NCBI RefSeq assembly: GCF_038396765.1 | Contig: NZ_CP150096.1 | Location: 4,137,001 to 4,201,000 of the forward strand | DNA from: Chitinophaga caseinilytica | GTDB taxonomy: Bacteria > Bacteroidota > Bacteroidia > Chitinophagales > Chitinophagaceae | Length of the DNA: 64,000 bases | Direction of reading: 5' to 3' | Shown here: piece after piece, positions 34,969 to 43,900 of the stretch | Numbering within the stretch: the stretch's first letter is position 1 | How the letters are laid out: every line of letters starts with the position of its first letter | Made by a program: the position numbers and the translations under genes | Notes under the pieces: generated by a model | Databases searched by the model: none | What the model was told of the DNA's origin: nothing | What the model saw: only the letters and a program-made list of their open reading frames with translations

Positions 34969-35292
34969 ATGTTGAAGGCCATTTTGACGATTTCATGCGG
35001 GCTCGCGATTATCGGGAGCAAGTTTAGTTGCTGGTGGTTCAGGTATGAGATCGGGAAGCTGTATCACCGGTACATAGAACGGGACATTCCGTTCAGCCCG
35101 TGGGATGCGTTTTCCACTTACGGGTTCCTATGGCTGTTCAAACGGATAGATTACCAGGGAATACTGACCGATTACCCCCGGGATACATGGCTGCCGAAGC
35201 AGATACAGCTCGTGAAGCGGTTGAAATGGTTGACTTTCCTGCTGTTTATGATAACCTTGTCTTTAATAATTCTTGTAAGTGTGATGCAATAA
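34969..35292 (+). CDS. Small membrane protein, unknown
   Basis: A 107-residue protein: one N-terminal hydrophobic segment (AILTISCGLAIIGSKFSCWW), an amphipathic middle with many aromatic and charged residues (YIERDIPFSPWDAFSTYGF) and a C-terminal membrane helix (LTFLLFMITLSLIILVSV). It begins one base after the previous stop and ends one base before the next start. No family recognised. Confidence 0.6.
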   Translation: MLKAILTISCGLAIIGSKFSCWWFRYEIGKLYHRYIERDIPFSPWDAFSTYGFLWLFKRIDYQGILTDYPRDTWLPKQIQLVKRLKWLTFLLFMITLSLIILVSVMQ

Positions 35293-35293
35293 C

Positions 35294-35755
35294 ATGGCCC
35301 ACTACTACATGGAGCACCACTCCGATGAAAGCTTCCTGGTGTACCGGGAAGATGTGCTGCTGCTGACGGTCCACCGCCGGCGCGGGTGGGACACTGTGCT
35401 GCGTTCTGAATATTTCCTGGGCGAAAAGCGCATCATGGCGGCGAGCCTGTCGGAGTTCCTGTGGTCGTGGCGGTTGAAGATCACTTTTCTCGACCCGGCC
35501 TATTCCATTGCCCGCGAAGGCAACGGGGTAGGGAAGTTCCGGGTGCCGGAGGGAGTGATCGAAGTGAAGCATGCGGTGCTCAGGAACCCGGTCCGGACTT
35601 TCTGGCTTAATGGCGAAAAGATGGGGTTCGCGGACATGAACATGCGAAAGTCTTTCGCGCCGTTTGAGTATCAGTTGGAGCTGAGCGGCTCGCCGGAACT
35701 GGAAATGTATTTCCTGCTGGCGATGATTTTGTCGGAGCCGGATATGACAACTTAA
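35294..35755 (+). CDS. Hypothetical protein
   Basis: A 153-residue soluble protein of mixed strands and helices without signal or membrane segments. It recalls small beta-rich sensory or scaffold domains (ESFLVYREDVLLLTVHRRRG, then FRVPEGVIEVKHAVL). No motif identifies it. Starts one base after its upstream neighbour, so it is co-translated in this unknown operon. Confidence 0.6.
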   Translation: MAHYYMEHHSDESFLVYREDVLLLTVHRRRGWDTVLRSEYFLGEKRIMAASLSEFLWSWRLKITFLDPAYSIAREGNGVGKFRVPEGVIEVKHAVLRNPVRTFWLNGEKMGFADMNMRKSFAPFEYQLELSGSPELEMYFLLAMILSEPDMTT

Positions 35756-35767
35756 GATAATAATCCT

Positions 35768-36202
35768 ATGGAACCATCAAACCTGGTTACGAGATATGCT
35801 AATATAGGTTTTGGCCAGCCCGTTATTGTTGGCCGGCGGTTAACCGTCCACACGGTGATCTCCATGGCGCAAAACATGCCCATCGAAGAATTGCTGGAAG
35901 ATTTCGAATTGTCGCTGGAAGAAGTGAAGGCTGCCGTATGGTACTGCAAAACCAGGGCTTGCGGCATGATGACGCAAACTACCGATAAATATTGCGACGG
36001 CTGTATGCTGCGGAGTATCCATGATGGATGGAAGTTTTGCGCAGAAGATTATGACGAAATAGACGGTTTTGCCGTTGCAAAAGACGGGAAATCCGCGGCG
36101 CTGATGACGTTGGCCGAGCTCGAGGAATCCGAGTTTGGCAATATGGGCTGGGTGATCGCGGAAATGGTGGAAAGGAAGTTGAATGAAATGGGGGAATCGT
36201 AG
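35768..36202 (+). CDS. DUF433-like protein with Cys-rich extension
   Basis: A 144-residue protein. The first ~75 residues resemble DUF433 (GQPVIVGRRLTVHTVISMAQ, then LEDFELSLEEVKAAVWYC), a winged-helix-like domain found in antitoxins and HigA-type partners. The C-terminal half is an extension with a short Cys motif (KYCDGCML, later WKFCAED) not typical of DUF433. No toxin (PIN or other) lies next to it, so an antitoxin role is not supported. Confidence 0.6.
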   Translation: MEPSNLVTRYANIGFGQPVIVGRRLTVHTVISMAQNMPIEELLEDFELSLEEVKAAVWYCKTRACGMMTQTTDKYCDGCMLRSIHDGWKFCAEDYDEIDGFAVAKDGKSAALMTLAELEESEFGNMGWVIAEMVERKLNEMGES

Positions 36203-36234
36203 GATTTAACAGGATTATTTCAGTTTCAAACTAT

Positions 36235-36615
36235 ATGAATATTCAAATTACAGCTATCGCCGACGGATACATCGCTTTCAATTCGCCCCTGGGGAATGGC
36301 GTAGCCAGGTGCCAGGACGTAGGGATCGAAGTAGGTGGTACATATAGCGTCGAGTTTGATGTTGATGTGGTATTGAGCCTTGCCGAACATTTTATCAGCA
36401 AAGGCCATCCTGATCCTTCCATCAACTGGAACGGGCAGCACAACATCATCTGCGGCAGGGTGGAGTCGATCGATCAGGATGAAGATGTATGCCTGCGGCT
36501 TTCGCCGGATTGTATCATTATTTTTTCGCAGCAGGTTGGGATGCTGGAAGTGGGGGATATCGTGACTTTGAAAATTCCGCGGGAATTGTTCAGGGTTTCG
36601 ATTATCGGGAGGTAG
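36235..36615 (+). CDS. Hypothetical protein
   Basis: A 126-residue, mainly beta protein without signal peptide (VARCQDVGIEVGGTYSVEFD, then GQHNIICGRVESIDQDEDVC). No known family. Starts 32 bases after the DUF433-like gene and is the last gene of this run. The following 350 bases are noncoding. Confidence 0.55.
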   Translation: MNIQITAIADGYIAFNSPLGNGVARCQDVGIEVGGTYSVEFDVDVVLSLAEHFISKGHPDPSINWNGQHNIICGRVESIDQDEDVCLRLSPDCIIIFSQQVGMLEVGDIVTLKIPRELFRVSIIGR

Positions 36616-36965
36616 GTCGGTCTGCAAAATTGACAATCAATAAATTGCTGCCTTGCTGATCAGGATTTAAAACAAGATTGCAACTTCATTTGCAGCGCTG
36701 AATTTTAACGGTTTTCTTTTGTATCAGAATGCATCAACCCATTCACCCTCAAATCACTTCTTGCGAAAAAAGTTAGCAAAAACAGTTTTTGTTATTTAAA
36801 ATTTACTTTTATATTTGACCCGAATTGAACTGTTTCCACCTATGAAATGCGAAATGTTCGATCGACATGAGTAAAAGAGGAATCCCTGCCCAGTTGACCC
36901 GGTGAGAGTAGATTTTTAAATTGACAGTTATTCCCGCATCATTCAAGACTTTTTAAGGAGTCCAT
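36616..36965. other. 350-base AT-rich intergenic region upstream of the RHS operon
   Basis: No ORF or RNA gene was seen. It is richer in A+T than its flanks. It holds the promoter at 36788-36817, an 8-bp inverted repeat around that promoter (36780-36787 and 36828-36835), and a 140-base leader ending in a Shine-Dalgarno site (AAGGAG, 36955-36960), which is unusual for this phylum. Confidence 0.6.
36788..36817 (+). promoter_or_regulatory. Promoter of the RHS toxin operon
   Basis: TTTG (36788-36791), 18 bases, TATATTTG (36810-36817): both Bacteroidota elements match exactly. This is among the best promoters in the window. Expected start near 36822, about 140 bases before the first gene. The next clear promoters to the right are at the mobile element, so it probably drives the whole 21-kb operon. 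Confidence 0.65.
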
Positions 36966-39383
36966 ATGCCTGTGTACCGATTGTTTGCAGCCGTTTGCTG
37001 CCTCGGTCTGGTCACCTTTGCGCGCGCGCAACAGGTACCCGCCCGTTTACCCATTGCCGTAGATTCACTCAAGAATGGTCTAGGTAATAGCAGCCCCCTC
37101 ATCCGGCAAGCCCTTGTGGAATCATTGAACCGCCTTCCTGCGAACGCAAGGCAACTGCCAGCTATTCCCGGCAGCCAACTGCCATCGCCCGCATTCAAGG
37201 ATATCAAAGACCCACTCCGCGGGCAATTCCTGTCTTACATCCAGGCCTCTTCCGGCACCGCGAAGTTCAACCAGCTCCAACAGGGATTCGGCGTCCTGAA
37301 AGACTCCGCCCGGATGGAACAGTTCCTCGATAACAAACTCCGCGGCTTCTATGCCCTCTTCAAAGACCATCCCGCCGCCAGTCAACTCAAGCTCCCCGGC
37401 AAACCCGAAAACACCCTCCGAAAAGCCAGCGCGCAAACCGCCTTTGGCGACACCACCGGCAACGCCTCGGGATGGTGGTCCAACGTGGAGATCCAGGACC
37501 GTTTCGCACTCGGCTCCATTCCCGTCAATCTCCAATACGCCAATGTTTCAGGATACAGCCGGTTCGGGCACGATTTGTCGGGCGAAAACCTGGGCAACTT
37601 TAAATTCGACCGGGAGGCGTATCTGCAGAAAGTCTCGGCCCACGTCCGCAAAAACTACGACCTGAAGAAATATTTCCTCGACGATATCGATTTCAAATCC
37701 CAGCTCAAGCAATTCGCAGATACCCGCATGAAATCCCTCGCAGGAGCGGGCGACAGCCTCGCCAGGCTCGTCCGGCCGGAGGATCTCATCTACTTCGACA
37801 GCGCCCAGCTGCGCAACCAGCTCCTGGCAAACGCGGCGGCCGACAGCCTCCATCGTTTCGCTGAAAAAGACCTGGACGCACATCTTTCCAAATTATTACA
37901 GCTGCAAAAAGAGCTCGGCGGTAGCCTGGACGTGAATTCCATGCTGAACCGCCAGCACGCGGTGCGCGGCCAGATCGATCAGATTATCGACAATCCCGCT
38001 TCTGTAGCCAATATGGCCGGCGATCTCATCCCCATGAGCGGCCTGCAGCGCCTTTTTCTCAAAATTCGCGAGTTGAACGTGGGCAATATCGCCGCCAACG
38101 CCAGCAAAGGCTCCGTATCCGACCTGTTCATGACCGGTGCCGCTGGCTCGATGCTCAACAAGAATAAATTCCTCATGCTGGGCGCCGGCAAAACCCGGCA
38201 GGCGCTGCCATACGATATGGGGCTGGAAGGCGGATTGAACGCTCCGTCCAGCAGCCTGCAATTTCTCCGGATGGGCAGGGGAGAACTGGGTGCTGCGCAC
38301 CAACACGTGTCGATGGTGAACGCGAACACCCGCCGAGATCCTCGTATGCCGGACGTGCGCGTCCTCAAGCAGAATATTTTCGCTGGCGCACTTTCGAACC
38401 AGTTTTCCTTCGGCGATTACGGCAAGCTCGATTTCGAAATTTCCAAATCGAACAGTTCCACCGGCGGCGCCGGGCCCACGGGCGACCATGCCGCCGTATC
38501 CAAAGCCGCGATCGCGCATTTCTTCGACGATTTCTTCGTGACGCTTTCCACGGGCCTACGCTATAGCGGCGAGGTGCAGGACTGGGGCACCACGCACAGC
38601 GTATATTTCAACTACTCCGGCCTCGGCTACAACAACCCCGGCAACCCGTATGCCCGCAGAGGCATGATCGCCTACGGCCTGCAACTGAAACGCTCCTGGC
38701 TGAAAAACAAAGCCAGCGTGCAGTTGCGTACCGATTTCCGGGACATGGCCCGTTCCGCCGTGTCGGGCAGCCAGTGGAAGAACCGGACATTGGCGCTGGA
38801 CGGGCGTTACCGCCTGTCGAAGAAGCTCACGCTGGGCGCCCGCATCCATGAGAGCAGTATGCGGTCCACGGGCGAACATGGCCGCGACGAAGTATTCGTG
38901 AACCGGAAGGTGTCCTTCAATTCCCAATGGAACGCGAAAATGGGCGGGCTACGCTTTTTCAACCAATCCGCCCTCGGGATGCAGCAATTGCATTACCTCA
39001 CCTCCGCCGGCCCCCTGAAGAGCCTGTTCCTCAATACGCAGGTCAGTCACACCATACCCATCGGCGAACGGATGATCTCCACCAATATATTTTACAACCG
39101 CGATGTGCGCAATGCGGCCATTTATGGCAATCTGCTCACGATAGACGCGGGGTATCATTACCGCCTGCTGAAAGTGCTGCAATGCGGCAGTAGCCTCACA
39201 TTCCTCGATAACAGGAACGTCGTGAGCCAGGCAGGCATCCGGCAGCAGGTGGCCGCCACGCTGCTCCGCCGCTGCCAGGTAAACCTGAGCCTGGACGCGC
39301 GCAAAAGCTTCATGGATTCTCCGCAGAATTATCTCTACGGGAACTTCCGGAGCGAGGTGTCATTCTTTTACATGTTGAACTAA
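36966..39383 (+). CDS. Predicted outer-membrane beta-barrel protein with helical N-terminal domain (candidate exporter)
   Basis: An 805-residue protein with a signal peptide (1-22, ending ARAQQ). Residues ~30-370 are largely helical and coiled-coil-like (LQQGFGVLKDSARMEQFL, then HLSKLLQLQKEL). From ~440 to the end the sequence alternates polar and aromatic residues in strand-length units (VYFNYSGLGYNN, later RSEVSFFYMLN), as in an outer-membrane barrel. No recognised family. First gene of the operon, preceded by a real Shine-Dalgarno site. By position and topology it is the best candidate for moving the giant operon products across the outer membrane; that is an inference. Confidence 0.65.
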   Translation: MPVYRLFAAVCCLGLVTFARAQQVPARLPIAVDSLKNGLGNSSPLIRQALVESLNRLPANARQLPAIPGSQLPSPAFKDIKDPLRGQFLSYIQASSGTAKFNQLQQGFGVLKDSARMEQFLDNKLRGFYALFKDHPAASQLKLPGKPENTLRKASAQTAFGDTTGNASGWWSNVEIQDRFALGSIPVNLQYANVSGYSRFGHDLSGENLGNFKFDREAYLQKVSAHVRKNYDLKKYFLDDIDFKSQLKQFADTRMKSLAGAGDSLARLVRPEDLIYFDSAQLRNQLLANAAADSLHRFAEKDLDAHLSKLLQLQKELGGSLDVNSMLNRQHAVRGQIDQIIDNPASVANMAGDLIPMSGLQRLFLKIRELNVGNIAANASKGSVSDLFMTGAAGSMLNKNKFLMLGAGKTRQALPYDMGLEGGLNAPSSSLQFLRMGRGELGAAHQHVSMVNANTRRDPRMPDVRVLKQNIFAGALSNQFSFGDYGKLDFEISKSNSSTGGAGPTGDHAAVSKAAIAHFFDDFFVTLSTGLRYSGEVQDWGTTHSVYFNYSGLGYNNPGNPYARRGMIAYGLQLKRSWLKNKASVQLRTDFRDMARSAVSGSQWKNRTLALDGRYRLSKKLTLGARIHESSMRSTGEHGRDEVFVNRKVSFNSQWNAKMGGLRFFNQSALGMQQLHYLTSAGPLKSLFLNTQVSHTIPIGERMISTNIFYNRDVRNAAIYGNLLTIDAGYHYRLLKVLQCGSSLTFLDNRNVVSQAGIRQQVAATLLRRCQVNLSLDARKSFMDSPQNYLYGNFRSEVSFFYMLN

Positions 39384-39389
39384 AGCCTT

Positions 39390-40484
39390 ATGAAGAGATA
39401 TTTTTCGTTGCTGTTGATGCTTGTGTTTCCCGCGTTGGTACATGCCCAGTTGACGGTCAATTTTATGCCGGAAGTGCAAGGCCGGACGCTGGAAGGCGTT
39501 ATGTCGGCCAAACTGATGAACAGCCAGCAGCGCCGCAGTTGCTACATGGTGGTCCGCATCACCGTTGCCGGCGGCGGACTGATAGCTGAAGCCAAAACAC
39601 CCGCGTTCGACGTACAGCCCGGCATGAACCTCATCCCGCAACACGCGGCCTATAACGCCGCGTGGAAATTCGGGAGCGGGAAAGTGGCAATAGTGGTGAA
39701 GCAAAGCCATCAGTTCCCCGAAGGTGAATATGAATACTGTTTCGAGCTGTACGAGAACGTGAAAGGCGCGCCGGGAGAACTGGTAGCCGATCAGTGCTTC
39801 AATTACGACCTGCAGCCGCTGAGCCCCCTCATGCTCACGGAGCCCTACGAAGGCGACCAGATCTGCGATAAACGGCCGCCGCTCTTCTGGCAACCGCTGC
39901 TGCCGGCCATTCCGGGAATGGAATACCGGTTGCTGCTCGTGGAAGTGAAAGAAGGCCAGGCGCGCGCCGAAGCCCTTCACTACAATATGCCTGTCATTCG
40001 CCAGGCGGGCATCCAGGCGCCTATGCTCCTGTATCCGCCGCTGAGCCGGGAGCTTACCGAAGGAAAGAAATACGCCTGGCAGGTGACGGCCGTTCGCAAC
40101 GAAATGGTGCTGGCCAGGAGCGAGGTGTGGGATTTTACGGTGAAATGTGAAGACACCTTGGCCAAGCGCCCGGTAGACAGCTACCGCAGCATCGACGATC
40201 TCGCGAAAGGGAACTTCTACATCGCCGAAGGCAGGATATTATTCTCCGTAGACAACTATCACGCCGCGAAACCGCTGGACTATACCGTCACCAGTATCAG
40301 CAAGCCGAATGAAAAGCTGCGCAAGCTGCCGAAGGTGGACCTGCAGACCGGCCGCAACCAGATACTCATCGATCTGGACGGGGTGAAGGGCATGGTTGAC
40401 GGGGATTATTACCTGCTGTCTGTCCGCCTTCCGAATGGCGAAACCAAACAACTCCGTTTCCTCTATAAATCTGAAAACGAATGA
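39390..40484 (+). CDS. Secreted protein with fibronectin-like domains
   Basis: A 364-residue protein with signal peptide (MKRYFSLLLMLVFPALVHAQ). The middle (~165-255) has the pattern of a bacterial Fn3-like domain (PPLFWQPLLPAIPGMEYRLL, then KYAWQVTAVRNEMVLARSEV), flanked by other beta-rich parts. It starts 6 bases after the barrel gene and overlaps the next gene by 4 bases. A periplasmic or surface scaffold for the large proteins is plausible. No enzymatic motif. Confidence 0.6.
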   Translation: MKRYFSLLLMLVFPALVHAQLTVNFMPEVQGRTLEGVMSAKLMNSQQRRSCYMVVRITVAGGGLIAEAKTPAFDVQPGMNLIPQHAAYNAAWKFGSGKVAIVVKQSHQFPEGEYEYCFELYENVKGAPGELVADQCFNYDLQPLSPLMLTEPYEGDQICDKRPPLFWQPLLPAIPGMEYRLLLVEVKEGQARAEALHYNMPVIRQAGIQAPMLLYPPLSRELTEGKKYAWQVTAVRNEMVLARSEVWDFTVKCEDTLAKRPVDSYRSIDDLAKGNFYIAEGRILFSVDNYHAAKPLDYTVTSISKPNEKLRKLPKVDLQTGRNQILIDLDGVKGMVDGDYYLLSVRLPNGETKQLRFLYKSENE

Positions 40485-40978
40485 CCATGCGTGTGCTATT
40501 GACGCTCCTGACAGGGGCCGTGTTAATGCTGGCCTGCCAATCGAAACGGCAGCGGGCGGAAAAAATGAGGGAGCTTTCCCTGCTCGACGAGAAGGAGGCT
40601 TCCGGCTGGAAGATGCGCCTGCGTTACCTTCCGGAGAACGGTAAAGATACCAGCGCATGGAACCTCGTGTTGCGGGTGGAGCATGCAAGCGGACTGCCGC
40701 AGAAAATGCTGAACGATCCTAAATTCAGCTTCGGTATCGATTCGCTTTTTGAAGTAATTACCCCTGCAGATACGGTGTCGCCTTTCATGGCGATCCGCGT
40801 GGCGAACGGACAAACGAACGGCGCGGAATATATGATCACGTTCGACCGGAGCGCGCTCCGGCATTCAACCGGCGTACAGCTCCGGTTCAGGGACTGGCTG
40901 TTTTCGCAGCGCGACCTGTACTTTCCCCTCAACGTAACATCCATTCATCAATTAGATTCAATCTATACCCGGATATGA
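40481..40978 (+). CDS. Small lipoprotein of the RHS operon
   Basis: About 163-165 residues; ATGs at 40481 (ATGA overlap with the previous stop) and 40487, the latter giving MRVLLTLLTGAVLMLAC with lipidated Cys. The residues after Cys are basic (QSKRQRAEK), lacking the acidic surface-export signal, so it is likely held on the periplasmic side. The rest is beta-rich and unlike any family I know. It could be an assembly factor for the barrel or shell proteins. Confidence 0.62.
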   Translation: MTMRVLLTLLTGAVLMLACQSKRQRAEKMRELSLLDEKEASGWKMRLRYLPENGKDTSAWNLVLRVEHASGLPQKMLNDPKFSFGIDSLFEVITPADTVSPFMAIRVANGQTNGAEYMITFDRSALRHSTGVQLRFRDWLFSQRDLYFPLNVTSIHQLDSIYTRI

Positions 40979-43900
40979 TAAGAAGTGCCTCAACGAAGAA
41001 GAAGATCGCCATTTTTTTCCTTGGGCTCATGACCCTGGAAACGCTTGTGCCGCTGAAGGGGCTGGCTTTGACCAGCGGGCCCATTCAGCCGGAAATGACC
41101 CAGTTCCAGCCGGCCGGCATGAGCGATATGGTGGATTTGTTCACGGGAGATTTTAAGTATAATATTCCGTTGATGGACGTGGATGGGTACCCGGTGAACC
41201 TGACGTATTCGCAGGGAGTGGGGATGGAGGATGAAGCCTCCTGGGTAGGCCTGGGGTGGAATCTGAATGTGGGCTCCATTACACGGCAATTGAAGGGGAT
41301 ACCGGACGATCATATGGCAGAACGGGTAAATTCCATTCAGCATATGAAACGGAAGGTGACCACAGGTGGCCAGTTCCGCGCGAGAATGGAAGTGACGGGC
41401 TTCAATGTGGCCAAACTGGGAGGCTCTGTTTCCATGGGTGTTTTTTATGATAACTATACCGGCTACGGCGCGGAAGTTGGCGTAGGCGCGAATGCAGGGC
41501 TCATGTTAACGGGGAGGAATGCCAGTGGGTTGACGCTGGGCCTGAATGGAGATATGACCTCTAATACTTCCAGCGGGGTTTCCTCCAAGCTGGGGGCTTC
41601 ATTGGGGATATCAATGACAGACGATAATCAGATGACCTCGAGTATAAACGGGAACCTTAGCCTGGGCTACAATACGCGGGAAGGCCTTAAGAGCCTCACT
41701 ATGGGCGGTTCCTTCAATCCGGGAGGGCTAAAGGTGATGGAGGGTTACTGGACAAGGGACCTCAATACGCCGGTGTTTTATCCTGCCCCTGAAATCGCTT
41801 TCCGCAGCTCGAGCCGCACCTATTCGCTGGACCTCGGCGTGGCCGCCACGGTTGTTAATGTCGGCTTTGGTGGTACAGGTTATAAAACAATCCGCGAAGT
41901 GAAAAGCGAATTCAACACACATTTTGCGTATGGTACGATGTATTCTGCGGAAGGGAAAGACAATGATAATGCGCTGATGGATTTCATGCGTGAGAAGGAT
42001 AATATTGTCATCAAGGACATGAATCACATCGCGCTGCCGATTTCCATGCCGGACGTATTTAACTATACGAGCCAGGCCGGTAGCGGACAATTTGCTTTGT
42101 ATAAAGGTGGTTCGGGGATGTATTTTAACAACAAGAAAATAGATGAAACCGAGAACTTTACGCTCGGGGGCGATTTTGGTTGGGGATGGAATTTCCATGG
42201 CGGTATTTCGCTTTTTGAACAGAATATCCAGGACATAACCGGCAAATGGACAAGCGGAAATAACATACAGAAAAGCATTGATTTTCCTGGAGACGGCAGC
42301 GATATCCGCGAAGAAAAAACTTATTTTAAAACAATAGGGGAGCAAACAATAGAAGATGCAAATTTCGTATCGGCCATCAGAGACGAAATGCCCGTGTCGA
42401 TTTCAATAAAAGGCCCGGATGCCCAAAATAGCCTGCAGGCTCCTAACGTAGCCACCGCGAATGCTCCTTCGGCAGGCTATAAGAAAAACGGACGCCAGTT
42501 AAGAAATACCACGATACAATATCTGACTGCTGCAGAAGCAAACACCGCAGCGGTGGAACGAAAGATTTACAATTACCCGGCCAACAAATATGTCAACGGC
42601 CAATTTACCCCGCAAGCCTGCCACCAGGTGGCAGGAGTGGTGCCGATAGACAGGGTTAGTTATCGCCGGAAGAAACACCATTTGTCGGAAATGACGGTTG
42701 TGGGTGGCGATGGCAAACGGATGGTGTACGGTCTGCCAGTTTACAATCATTCGCAGAAAGAAATATCCTTCGCTACCGATACGATGAAAAGCCGTACGGG
42801 GCGGGCTACCAATCTGGTTAAATACAGGTTGGATGGATCGAGGATATTCCATAAACCTGCCGGTTCGAACGAATATTATTCCGAACAGGACCAGCCGGGG
42901 TATGCCTCTTCGTTTATGTTGACAGCCATCCTCTCACCCGATTATGTGGATGTAACCGGAAATGGGTTGACGGAAGACGATCGGGGGACTTACGTCAAAT
43001 TTAACTACACCCGGCATTCCGAAGGTTACCGATGGCGTTCGCCTACCGGTGTTCAGGAGGCAACTGTCAATCATGGCATGCTGGCCGATCCGGACGATGA
43101 TAAAGCCAGCTTCGTTTATGGTGAAAAGGAGCTTTGGTATCTCCATTCCATCGAAACCAAAACGAAAGTCGCGTATTTCATAACGGAGGCAGACAGGTTA
43201 GATGGAGCTGGTGTAAAAGGCTTGCACGGCGGGCTTTACACGGCTGCAACGGTCCCTGCCGATCAGCGGCAGTTAAGGCTTCGGGAAATTCGGCTTTATA
43301 GCAAAACGGACCATGTTACCCCCATCAAATCGGTAATACTGAAGCAGAGCTTCTCGTTGTGTAAAGGTTCTACGCTGGACCCGAACATCGGCAAGATGGC
43401 GCTCGATTCGTTATACTTTACCTATGGTAAATCCACGCGTGGAATGCACCACCCGTATGTTTTTTCCTATAAGAAAACGGCCGGTGCAAGCAACGAGTAT
43501 GGCGGGTATGGCGTATTGCAAACCGACCGCTGGGGCACGTTCAAGCCAAAAAATGCTTCTCCCGGCGGGTTACTGAATGATGAATACCCGTATTCCGTTG
43601 GCACGGTCCCGGACCTTTGGTTGCTGAACAAGATCGAATTGCCGACCGGAGGAACGATCGATGTTAAATACGAGGCAGACACTTATAGCTATGTGCAGAA
43701 CCGGCAGGCGATGAAAATGGTGAGTATGAATGACGTGAAGATGCTGAATGCAAGTGGTGCCCATACGGATGTATTTACGGACATGCGGAAGTTGAAATTG
43801 GCGAAGGTGCCCGGCGTTACGAATTTGCAGGAGTTCAGGGATAAATACCTCAGCGGCAGCAAATATCTCTATGGAAAGATGTATGTTAACCTGACCGATA

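Noticed and set aside
35768..36202. DUF433-like gene as part of a toxin-antitoxin pair
   Set aside because: No PIN-domain or other toxin gene lies beside it; the C-terminal extension is atypical.
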